NCBI GenBank assembly: GCA_902797495.1
Contig: CADBTH010000153.1
Coordinates: 1-9,851, forward strand
Length of the DNA stretch: 9,851 bases
From: an uncultured Ruminococcus sp.
Lineage (GTDB): Bacteria > Bacillota > Clostridia > Oscillospirales > CAG-272
Reading direction: 5' to 3'
Of the stretch, positions 1-5,526 are shown one piece after another. The stretch's first letter is position 1. Every line of letters starts with the position of its first letter. Under the pieces are notes generated by a model. That model was not told the origin of the DNA and ran no database searches. It saw nothing but the letters and a program-made list of their open reading frames with translations. The position numbers and the translations under genes are program-made.

Positions 1-830
1 GAGTTTACCGACGACTGGATGACCATGTTGGAAAATGAGAATATGGTCCCTCCGAGCCCGGCGGGAATGCCGATCTTCATCATCGTCTTAAGGCGCCTTC
101 CGTGGATCTTCAGCTTTTTTATATAAAGGCGGTGAGGACCGTCGACTTTCATGAGAAATCCGACGGACAGAACGGCGGATATGGTCTGGGAGATCACGGT
201 CGCCGCGCCGACTCCCTCCACGTCGAGCTTCATAACGAGAACGAAGAACAAATTCAGTATCACGTTTGCGACTCCCGCTACTACGAGAAATATAAGCGGG
301 TGACGGGTGTCTCCGACGCTTCTGAGTACTGCGGAGGCAAAATTGTAGATCATCATGGCGGGAAGACCCGCGAAGTAAATCTTCATGTACAGCGTCGCCT
401 GGTCGATGATCTCGGGAGGCGTCGACATCGCTCCGAGGAAAGTCCTTGAGAAAAAGAAACCGACGAGACCGACGAGGATACCGCCGACGAGAGCCGTCAT
501 TATCGACGTATGGACGACCTCGGATACGCCCTTCTCGTCGCCCGATCCGTACGAGTGAGCGACTGCGACGCTCGTTCCGACGGACAGACCGAGCAGAAGG
601 TTTATTATCAGATTCACGAGCGAGCCGGTCGAGCCTACGGCGGCGAGCGCCGTCGCTCCGCGCTCGGCGAATCTTCCAACGACTATCGAATCCGCGGCGT
701 TGAAGAACACCTGAAGGACTCCCGACGCCATCAGAGGAAGGGAGTATAATATGATGTTTTTTGCCGTGTGAGGCCCGAGAATATCTATCCTGCCCTTGTT
801 GCCCGGCGTATTCTTTATACCTTGAGCCAT
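1..830 (-). CDS. MATE-family multidrug/cation efflux transporter, N-terminal part (cut by window edge)
   Basis: Reading the minus strand from an ATG at 830 gives 276 residues with no stop before the window edge. This is about 60% of a usual ~450-residue MATE protein (MatE, PF01554). MATE proteins are inner-membrane antiporters that expel drugs or metabolites using a Na+ or H+ gradient. Visible hallmarks are the first helix with LPLMASGVLQVFFNAADSIV (31-50) followed by VGRF; GLSVGTSVAVAHSYGSGDEK (81-100), the loop after helix 2; VLRSVGDTRHPL (168-179); and the helix with NVILNLFFVLVM followed by EGVGAATVISQ (189-215). About seven hydrophobic segments are present. The ATG has a strong ribosome binding site (CGGAGGG, complement of 834-840). 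A near-consensus promoter lies upstream at 877-905. The gene diverges from the DUF1846 gene. The substrate cannot be inferred, and the C-terminal half lies outside the window. Confidence 0.93.
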   Translation of the reverse strand, partial: MAQGIKNTPGNKGRIDILGPHTAKNIILYSLPLMASGVLQVFFNAADSIVVGRFAERGATALAAVGSTGSLVNLIINLLLGLSVGTSVAVAHSYGSGDEKGVSEVVHTSIMTALVGGILVGLVGFFFSRTFLGAMSTPPEIIDQATLYMKIYFAGLPAMMIYNFASAVLRSVGDTRHPLIFLVVAGVANVILNLFFVLVMKLDVEGVGAATVISQTISAVLSVGFLMKVDGPHRLYIKKLKIHGRRLKTMMKIGIPAGLGGTIFSFSNMVIQSSVN

Positions 831-876
831 AAACCCTCCGTAACACAGACGGGCAATACTATGTCCGTTACCGTTT

Positions 877-905
877 ATAATATCAAAAAATAATATAAAT
901 GTCAA
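877..905 (-). promoter_or_regulatory. Sigma-A-type promoter of the MATE transporter gene
   Basis: On the minus strand there is a perfect -35 TTGACA (complement of 900-905), a 17-base spacer and a -10 TATTAT (complement of 877-882). Transcription would begin near 870, leaving a leader of about 40 bases before the ATG at 830. This is seen directly and matches the housekeeping consensus. Usage is inferred. Confidence 0.75.
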
Positions 906-958
906 TGAAATGCGCCAATGTTCTCCGACAAAAAAGCTCTTTTTTCAAAGTGTCAAGA

Positions 959-1014
959 TTCAACAAAAAACGAGCCGAATTTTCGTCAAAAAAAACATCT
1001 TCTTTCTTGTTGAA
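959..1014. repeat. Inverted repeat TTCAACAA / TTGTTGAA spanning the DUF1846 promoter
   Basis: Perfect 8-base arms lie at 959-966 and 1007-1014, separated by 40 bases. The right arm overlaps the -35 hexamer (1010-1015) of the DUF1846 promoter, so a protein bound there could block or loop the promoter. The region is AT-rich, so chance occurrence is quite possible. Confidence 0.3.
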
Positions 1015-1038
1015 AACGGTTTTGAAATGTTATATAAT
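1010..1038 (+). promoter_or_regulatory. Sigma-A-type promoter of the DUF1846 gene
   Basis: A -35 TTGAAA (1010-1015), a 17-base spacer and a perfect -10 TATAAT (1033-1038) lie 32 bases before the start codon. Transcription would start near 1045, giving a short leader that carries a strong AAGGAGGGG ribosome binding site (1059-1067). Confidence 0.8.
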
Positions 1039-1069
1039 ATTTTTTGGTATTGATTTTTAAGGAGGGGTT

Positions 1070-2557
1070 ATGGATAGGATAGGTTTTGACAATGACAAGT
1101 ATTTGTCGATGCAGTCGTCACACATTCGCGAAAGGATCGACAGATTCGGAGGTAAGCTCTACCTCGAATTCGGAGGTAAGCTCTTCGACGACTACCACGC
1201 GTCCCGCGTTCTTCCGGGCTTCAAACCGGACAGTAAGCTGCAGATGCTTCTTCAGCTCCGCGACGAAGCTGAGATAGTCATCGTCATCAATTCCTTCGAC
1301 ATTGAAAAGAACAAGATCAGAGGGGACCTCGGCATCACGTACGACGCGGACGTTCTCCGTCTCATCGACGCTTTCCGCGGAGTCGGTCTCTACGTCGGTT
1401 CCGTCGTTCTCACGTGCTTCCACGGTCAGAGCTCCGCTCTCTCGTTCCAGAAAAAACTCGAGGGACTCGGCATCAAGGTTTACAGACACTACATTATCGA
1501 ATCCTATCCGTCGGACATAGACCTCGTCGTCAGCGACGAAGGCTACGGCAAGAACGAATATATCGAGACGACGCGCCGTCTCGTAGTTATCACCGCCCCC
1601 GGCCCCGGAAGCGGAAAGATGGCGACGTGCCTCTCCCAGCTCTATCACGAAAACAAGCGCGGAGTCAAAGCGGGCTACGCGAAATTCGAGACGTTCCCGA
1701 TCTGGAACATCCCGCTCAAGCACCCCGTCAACCTCGCGTATGAAGCGGCGACAGCCGACCTCAACGACGTCAACATGATCGACCCGTTCCACCTCGAAGC
1801 GTACGGCGAAACGACGGTCAACTACAACCGCGACGTCGAGATATTCCCCGTTCTCAACACGATATTCGAGCAGATACTCGGCGAGTCTCCGTATAAGTCT
1901 CCCACGGATATGGGAGTCAACATGGCGGGCAACTGCATCATCGACGACGAGGTCGTGAAGAAAGCCGCCAACGACGAGATAATCAGAAGATATTACACCG
2001 CTCTTTGCGACGTGAGAAAAGGTCTCGTTTCCGAAGACGTCGTGACGAAGTGCCGTCTCGTTATGAAGCAGGCAAACCTCACCCCCGATGACCGACCGGT
2101 CATCGGAGCGGCGATAGCGAAAGCCGAAGAGACGGGCTGCCCCGCCGCGGCCATCGAGCTTCCGAACGGCGAGATCGTCACAGGAAAAACAACGAAGCTG
2201 CTCGGCGCTTCCAGCGCGCTTCTCCTCAATTCGCTCAAAGTTCTCGGCGGTATAAACGACGACGTCCACCTCATATCCCCCGATATCATAGAGCCTATAC
2301 AGAAGCTTAAGGTGGACAACCTCGGCAACCACAACCCGAGGCTCCACACGGACGAAATACTCATCGCTCTGTCGATTTGCGCCCTGACCGACCCGAACGC
2401 GAAGCGCGCTCTCGAACAGCTCGAAAAGCTGAAGAACTGCAATCTCCACTCGTCCGTGATCCTCTCTCAGGTCGATATGACGGTCCTGAAAAAGCTCGGA
2501 ATACACGTGACGTGCGAGCCGAAGTATCAGACGAAAAAATTGTATCACGGAAACTGA
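1070..2557 (+). CDS. DUF1846 family protein with P-loop-like motif
   Basis: This 495-residue protein has the length and conserved blocks of the DUF1846 (UPF0371) family, common in Clostridia, lactobacilli and streptococci. Its biochemical role is not established. Recognisable blocks are FGGKLYLEFGGKLFDDYHAS (26-45), then RVLPGFKPD, and a Walker A-like APGPGSGK (176-183) after the beta-strand LVVIT. Next come AGYAKFETFPIWNIPLKHP (201-219), NLAYEAATADLNDVNMIDPF (221-240) and PIGAAI-like RPVIGAAIAKAEE (342-354). A C-terminal helical region includes HNPRLHTDEILIALSICALT (421-440). There is no signal peptide or membrane segment, so it is probably cytoplasmic. The start is well supported by AAGGAGGGG 3 bases upstream and a consensus promoter. 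A strong terminator follows, so it appears monocistronic. Family assignment is firm. Nucleotide binding is inferred from the P-loop only. Confidence 0.93.
   Translation: MDRIGFDNDKYLSMQSSHIRERIDRFGGKLYLEFGGKLFDDYHASRVLPGFKPDSKLQMLLQLRDEAEIVIVINSFDIEKNKIRGDLGITYDADVLRLIDAFRGVGLYVGSVVLTCFHGQSSALSFQKKLEGLGIKVYRHYIIESYPSDIDLVVSDEGYGKNEYIETTRRLVVITAPGPGSGKMATCLSQLYHENKRGVKAGYAKFETFPIWNIPLKHPVNLAYEAATADLNDVNMIDPFHLEAYGETTVNYNRDVEIFPVLNTIFEQILGESPYKSPTDMGVNMAGNCIIDDEVVKKAANDEIIRRYYTALCDVRKGLVSEDVVTKCRLVMKQANLTPDDRPVIGAAIAKAEETGCPAAAIELPNGEIVTGKTTKLLGASSALLLNSLKVLGGINDDVHLISPDIIEPIQKLKVDNLGNHNPRLHTDEILIALSICALTDPNAKRALEQLEKLKNCNLHSSVILSQVDMTVLKKLGIHVTCEPKYQTKKLYHGN
1144..1184 (+). repeat. 17-base direct repeat inside the DUF1846 gene
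   Basis: ATTCGGAGGTAAGCTCT occurs at 1144-1160 and again, identically, at 1168-1184, a 24-base (8-codon) period. It encodes the duplicated FGGKL(Y/F) stretch near residue 30. As I recall, the protein-level duplication is normal for the family, so perfect DNA identity may only reflect shared codon choice. Confidence 0.6.
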
Positions 2558-2597
2558 TCCGTTCGTGATCAGAAAGAGATATCCTGCTTGTCAAGAC

Positions 2598-2627
2598 CCG
2601 TTTTCCGCCGTGCGGAAAACGGTTTTT
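2598..2627 (+). terminator. Rho-independent terminator of the DUF1846 gene
   Basis: A perfect 11-base-pair stem, CCGTTTTCCGC (2598-2608) with GCGGAAAACGG (2612-2622), has a 3-base loop (CGT) and is followed directly by TTTTT (2623-2627). It lies 40 bases after the DUF1846 stop codon and separates that gene from the shikimate fusion gene. Confidence 0.9.
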
Positions 2628-2653
2628 GACGCTTAAGACGGCGTTTTTATAAA
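2626..2653 (+). promoter_or_regulatory. Promoter of the shikimate fusion gene
   Basis: A -35 TTGACG (2626-2631, 5 of 6 matches), a 16-base spacer and a -10 TATAAA (2648-2653, 5 of 6) are present. The -35 starts inside the U-tract of the preceding terminator. Transcription would start near 2660, giving a leader of about 65 bases before the ATG at 2725. Confidence 0.6.
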
Positions 2654-2674
2654 TTTTGCAAGTGCATAAAACGC
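2641..2674. promoter_or_regulatory. Palindromic element over the -10/start region, candidate operator
   Basis: GCGTTTT (2641-2647) pairs perfectly with AAAACGC (2668-2674), and the pairing extends by AT/AT past a one-base bulge. Nested within it is TTTTGCA (2654-2660) facing TGCATAAAA (2663-2671). The symmetry covers the -10 hexamer and predicted transcription start, a typical repressor position. No regulator can be named from this sequence. Confidence 0.35.
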
Positions 2675-2698
2675 GCCGGTTATATGCAGATGCATAAA
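2663..2698 (+). repeat. Direct repeat TGCATAAA in the shikimate fusion leader
   Basis: TGCATAAA occurs at 2663-2670 and at 2691-2698, a 28-base separation, both between the predicted transcription start and the ribosome binding site. The first copy forms part of the palindrome over the promoter. The repeat is short, so chance is possible. Confidence 0.35.
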
Positions 2699-2724
2699 TT
2701 CAGAGAAAGGAGGCTTCGGCCGTT

Positions 2725-3966
2725 ATGCTGACCGGTTTCAAAGACAAAAGAATAGCCTTCATCGGCAACGTAAAGGACAAGATCCTCCTGCCGAGGCTCC
2801 ACGGAATGCTCGCGGATTACTCGTTCGAGTGTATCGAACTGAAAAGATCGCATCTCAAAAGGATCCTCTCCGACACCTCTTATTCGGGATACTTTCTCAC
2901 GTCTCCGCTGAAAGGCGCGGCGATGCAGTATATGGACGAAGTTTCGGAGACCGCGCGCAAGGTGGGATGCGTCAACACGGCTGTGCGCCGCGACGGCAGA
3001 CTGTACGGGGACAACACCGACTATACCGGATTCGCCTCCCTTCTCGACGCGTATAAGATATCGCCTTCCGGAAAGAAAATAATTGTCCTCGGGACGGGAG
3101 ACATGGCGAAAGCCGTCCGCGCCGTTCTGAGCGACCGCGGAGCAGACGAGATCCTTCTCGCGACGCGGGACGACATCACCGACCTCTCCTACACCGATAT
3201 CCACGACGACGCCGCTCTGATAGTCAACACGACTCACACGGGTATGGCGAACCGCCTCGACGTCTCACCTCTCTCCCTGCGATACTTCAACGGGCTCGAA
3301 GCGGTCGTCGACGTTATCTACTATCCGTTCCGCACGGAGCTGATGCTCCAGGCGGAAGAATGCGGGATACGCGCGATCGGTGGTCAGGAACTGCTGAAGG
3401 CTTGCACAAAAGCGTCCTGCGAGCTCTTCTGCGACAAAAAGATAACGGAGCTTGCCGCTTCAAGAGCGGAGGCGGCGGTAGAGGCGGAGCTGAAGAACAT
3501 CGTCCTCGTCGGTATGCCCGGATGCGGAAAGAGCGTCATCGCCAAAGAGCTCGCAAAATCTCTCGGCAGAGAGGTTTTCGACACGGACGACGAGATCAGC
3601 CGCAGAGCGGGACTCGGTATTCCCGAGATCTACGAGCTTTTCGGGGAAGAATACTTCAGAACTAACGAAGCTCAGATAATAAAGGAAGTTTCCCGCGGCA
3701 CGGGAGCGGTCGTCGCTTGCGGAGCGGGAGCGATCCTTCAGGAAGAGAACATAAAGGAGTTGAGGAGAAAATCGACCGTGGTCTTCCTCAGGCGCGAGGT
3801 GGAGCGCCTTGCGACGTCGGGAAAGAGATTCGGAAGGGACGCTCTGATGAAGCTCTATAAAGAAAGAATACCGCTGTATCTCGCGGCGTCCGACGTAATC
3901 GTCGACGTAGGCGAAACGCCGAAGGACGCGGTCAGATCCATCGTTAAAGCGGTCTACAAAAAATGA
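2725..3966 (+). CDS. Fusion protein: degenerate shikimate dehydrogenase-like domain + shikimate kinase-like domain
   Basis: This 413-residue protein joins two shikimate-pathway folds. Residues 1-240 resemble AroE (3-dehydroshikimate reduction with NADPH). LTSPLK (58-63) holds the catalytic-type Lys, GCVNT is at 81-85, and GDNTDYTGF (95-103) holds the Asp. The nucleotide-binding GTGDMA is at 123-128, NTTHTGM at 168-174 and DVIYYPFRTEL at 196-206. Residues 257-413 resemble shikimate kinase: Walker A GMPGCGKS (263-270), DTD (286-288), FR (311-312), GAG (333-335) and the ERIPLY Arg (381). Several positions depart from the families. The shikimate-binding Ser-x-Ser (HSLSP) is absent and the N-terminus is short. 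The usual Gln in the MLVAQ block is Cys227. The kinase GGG is GAG, and the lid RPL reads KRF. The ribosome binding site AAAGGAGG (2706-2713) supports this start. The gene has its own promoter and terminator and no aro neighbours. Domain identity is firm. Catalytic competence is uncertain. Confidence 0.88.
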   Translation: MLTGFKDKRIAFIGNVKDKILLPRLHGMLADYSFECIELKRSHLKRILSDTSYSGYFLTSPLKGAAMQYMDEVSETARKVGCVNTAVRRDGRLYGDNTDYTGFASLLDAYKISPSGKKIIVLGTGDMAKAVRAVLSDRGADEILLATRDDITDLSYTDIHDDAALIVNTTHTGMANRLDVSPLSLRYFNGLEAVVDVIYYPFRTELMLQAEECGIRAIGGQELLKACTKASCELFCDKKITELAASRAEAAVEAELKNIVLVGMPGCGKSVIAKELAKSLGREVFDTDDEISRRAGLGIPEIYELFGEEYFRTNEAQIIKEVSRGTGAVVACGAGAILQEENIKELRRKSTVVFLRREVERLATSGKRFGRDALMKLYKERIPLYLAASDVIVDVGETPKDAVRSIVKAVYKK

Positions 3967-3971
3967 TCTTT

Positions 3972-4006
3972 ATATCCCGCCCGTTTGTCACGGGCGGGAT
4001 ATTTTT
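3972..4006 (+). terminator. Rho-independent terminator of the shikimate fusion gene
   Basis: A 13-base-pair perfect stem, ATATCCCGCCCGT (3972-3984) with ACGGGCGGGATAT (3990-4002), has a 5-base loop and is followed by TTTT (4003-4006). It begins 5 bases after the stop codon. Confidence 0.93.
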
Positions 4007-4104
4007 CATAAACAGTCAATATTAATGCACGGTTTATACACAAAGTGATAACAATATTTAAAAAACATAAAGACACATTTAAGTTCGACTATCCGATCAG
4101 TTTC

Positions 4105-4133
4105 TTTACTTCGGAGCGGGGAGAGTATATAAT
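4105..4133 (+). promoter_or_regulatory. Promoter of the 58-residue protein gene
   Basis: A perfect -10 TATAAT (4128-4133) stands 17 bases after a moderate -35 TTTACT (4105-4110, 4 of 6 matches). Transcription would start near 4140, leaving a leader of about 65 bases. The rest of the 4007-4204 gap is AT-rich with no other gene that I can support. Confidence 0.6.
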
Positions 4134-4204
4134 ATAGTCACAGAGAGAAGAAAAGGGTTTTTTCACGGTTACACGAAAAATATTCGGAAGCGACGGGCGT
4201 ATCA

Positions 4205-4381
4205 ATGGACAAGATAGACTTGATTTTCACCTGCATGAACGAGACTGATCGGAAGAATCTGAAACGAAGTATAAAAGAGTACAAGGAAAAGGGAGATCTC
4301 CGTGCAAAATCTGAAGTCATCGAGATCGTGAAAAAGTGCGAGGACGACGCCGCGGTAAGGCGTTTTCTGAACGAATTATAA
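4205..4381 (+). CDS. Small charged helical protein of unknown function (58 aa)
   Basis: I do not recognise this protein. It starts MDKIDLIFTCMNETD and ends AAVRRFLNEL. It is rich in Lys, Glu, Asp and Arg, looks almost entirely alpha-helical, and has two Cys (residues 10 and 45). It has no signal peptide or membrane segment, so it is probably cytoplasmic. Support for a real gene is a promoter at 4105-4133, a hairpin with a T-run right after its stop, and a polar composition unlike the antisense reading of the same region, which is Ser/Arg/Phe-rich. Weak points are the poor ribosome binding site (only GGAAG, 14 bases before the ATG) and the lack of a better start: the frame is open back to a stop at 4130 but has no ATG, GTG or TTG. 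Met11 is an alternative start with no ribosome binding site either. It converges on the wall hydrolase gene. Confidence 0.6.
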   Translation: MDKIDLIFTCMNETDRKNLKRSIKEYKEKGDLRAKSEVIEIVKKCEDDAAVRRFLNEL

Positions 4382-4400
4382 CTCCTCCTTAAATATTTGG

Positions 4401-4436
4401 GCGGCGGACTCGGCGGAGCCCGCCGCAAAACTTTTT
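4401..4436 (+). terminator. Hairpin terminator between the convergent small gene and wall hydrolase
   Basis: GCGGCGG (4401-4407) pairs with CCGCCGC (4420-4426). The stem continues past one A-C mismatch with CTC/GAG around a GGCG loop. AAAAC and then TTTTT (4432-4436) follow on the plus strand. The T-run is displaced five bases from the stem, so plus-strand efficiency is uncertain. On the minus strand the same hairpin lies 8 bases after the hydrolase stop but without a clear U-tract. It may act as a modest bidirectional terminator. Confidence 0.6.
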
Positions 4437-5361
4437 ACGAGTAAAACGTGTGGCGGCCTATCGTCATGACCGCCTCGCGGTTCTCGGAGATCCACGTGTT
4501 CTCGGCGAGGTCCGGATTCATGAAATACATGATGCTCTCCGAGAGAGACACCCCCTCGAGGCAAAGCTTCGCCGCGGCGACGCTCTCGCGGTCGGGCTCG
4601 GAATAAATCCCGTCTCCCGCCGCCGGGGAAAACTGAACGCCGTATTTTCTGTCAAATACGACCTCCTTCACCGTGTCGGGGAAATCGCCCGAAGCGACTC
4701 TGTTGAGCACGACGTTGCCGACGGCGATCTTGCCCTTCATCGGCTCGCTCCCGCTCTCGCAGAATATGATGCGCGAGAGCCAGTAAAGGTCCTCCGCGTC
4801 GTAGTACTCGTCGGCGTCGGCGGGAAGAGACGGCGCGCCGTCGATAAAGACCGCGCCGTCCGCCTCGCGGTACGAGAGAGCGAGAGCTGAAGTGAATTCT
4901 TCGAGCGGAGTCAGAGCGCATCCCTTCTCCGACGTGATCCCTTCCGGGCAGAAGATACATCTGCCTTCGATCTCGCAGAACAGTTCTCCCGCTGTGCATT
5001 CGACCCTCGCTCCGTCGAGTCCGAGAAAGGCGGCGACGGCTGCAGGATCTGCGCGGACGGCGCCGTCGGAGAAGATGACGTCGCCGGTATACGCCCTGCC
5101 GTTGACGAAGACGGGCTTGTCCTGACGCTCCAAGCAGTCGGAGACCGAGTCGAGCGCGCCGTCGGACGGTTTGTCCTGCGGCTGCGACTCGGGCGACGCG
5201 TAAAGCGGAACGGCAAACTCCGCGCAGGAAGCTGCTGCCGGAAACACCTCCGCTCCGGCGCGCCGGAGCGCAGTCAGAAAAGACGCTGCGAAAAGCGCGG
5301 CGGAAAGCGCCGTCGCCGCGGCGCACACCGTCCGCCCTCTGCGTTTCATTCCGCCCTTCAT
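4435..5361 (-). CDS. SleB-family cell wall hydrolase, exported
   Basis: Starting at 5361 this encodes 308 residues. The C-terminal ~120 residues match Hydrolase_2/SleB (PF07486), peptidoglycan-cleaving enzymes of the cortex-lytic type. They show WLSRIIFCESGSEPMKGKIA (194-213), with the presumed catalytic Glu202, and VGNVVLNRVASGDFPDTVKE (214-233), then VQFSP (242-246), YFMNP (279-283) and TIGRHTFYS (300-308). Residues 11-30 are hydrophobic after an Arg/Lys-rich start, and AGA (35-37) could be a signal peptidase site. A low-complexity linker follows. Residues 83-176 (PVFVNGRAYTGDVIFSDG and onward) resemble a diverged copper amine oxidase N-terminal-like domain, often seen in secreted Clostridial wall proteins. 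I chose 5361 over the upstream ATG at 5412 because GGGAGGTG stands just before it. Whether it acts on spore cortex or vegetative wall cannot be told. No convincing promoter is seen upstream. Confidence 0.9.
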   Translation of the reverse strand: MKGGMKRRGRTVCAAATALSAALFAASFLTALRRAGAEVFPAAASCAEFAVPLYASPESQPQDKPSDGALDSVSDCLERQDKPVFVNGRAYTGDVIFSDGAVRADPAAVAAFLGLDGARVECTAGELFCEIEGRCIFCPEGITSEKGCALTPLEEFTSALALSYREADGAVFIDGAPSLPADADEYYDAEDLYWLSRIIFCESGSEPMKGKIAVGNVVLNRVASGDFPDTVKEVVFDRKYGVQFSPAAGDGIYSEPDRESVAAAKLCLEGVSLSESIMYFMNPDLAENTWISENREAVMTIGRHTFYS

Positions 5362-5366
5362 ACTCT

Positions 5367-5374
5367 CACCTCCC
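5367..5374 (-). promoter_or_regulatory. Ribosome binding site fixing the wall hydrolase start
   Basis: The minus strand reads GGGAGGTG, ending 5 bases before the ATG at 5361. The alternative ATG at 5412 has no such site and would put 17 polar residues before the signal sequence. The 5361 start is therefore preferred. Confidence 0.8.
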
Positions 5375-5459
5375 GAAAACGTTCTTACGAAACGATGATA
5401 CTCCCCGTTCAAGGTCGAATATGCGGGAAGCGCGCGACGACAAGTTTATTTATAATATA

Positions 5460-5491
5460 TTGCATTTATTTTTATTTTGTAGTATTATAAT
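5460..5491 (+). promoter_or_regulatory. Promoter of the two-gene solute-binding protein operon
   Basis: A -35 TTGCAT (5460-5465), a 17-base spacer and a -10 TATTAT (5483-5488) are present, with an overlapping perfect TATAAT at 5486-5491. Transcription would start around 5495-5499, essentially on the ATG at 5497, which argues that translation starts later. The whole gap 5440-5496 is very AT-rich and lies between divergent genes. Confidence 0.6.
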
Positions 5492-5511
5492 TATATATGA
5501 AACCGGAATTA

Positions 5512-5517
5512 CGGAGA
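5512..5517 (+). promoter_or_regulatory. Ribosome binding site for the TTG start of the first binding protein
   Basis: CGGAGA (5512-5517) precedes a TTG at 5527, with about 10 bases after GGAG. It lies within the predicted 5' leader. The ATG at 5497 has only AT-rich sequence before it and no ribosome binding site. Confidence 0.5.
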
Positions 5518-5526
5518 AATACCGAA

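Noticed and set aside
88..846. A 252-residue Arg/Ser-rich open frame on the minus strand
   Set aside because: It overlaps the MATE gene in another frame of the same strand. The MATE frame starts at a good ribosome binding site and has clear family motifs.
1118..2548. A 476-residue open frame antisense to the DUF1846 gene
   Set aside because: It is a codon-bias shadow: the plus strand encodes a well-conserved family with a promoter, ribosome binding site and terminator. The antisense product is an unstructured Val/Glu/Arg-rich sequence.
2654..2724. Possible T-box or riboswitch in the shikimate fusion leader
   Set aside because: The leader is only about 65 bases, has no T-box sequence or recognisable riboswitch core, and shows no terminator/antiterminator pair before the start codon.
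4138..4428. A 96-residue minus-strand open frame opposite the 58-residue gene
   Set aside because: Its start lies beside the terminator hairpin without a ribosome binding site, and its Ser/Arg/Phe-rich composition looks like a shadow. The plus-strand reading has a promoter and more protein-like composition.
5362..5412. N-terminal extension of the wall hydrolase to the ATG at 5412
   Set aside because: There is no ribosome binding site at that ATG, whereas GGGAGGTG sits just before the ATG at 5361. The extension would also bury the signal peptide behind polar residues.
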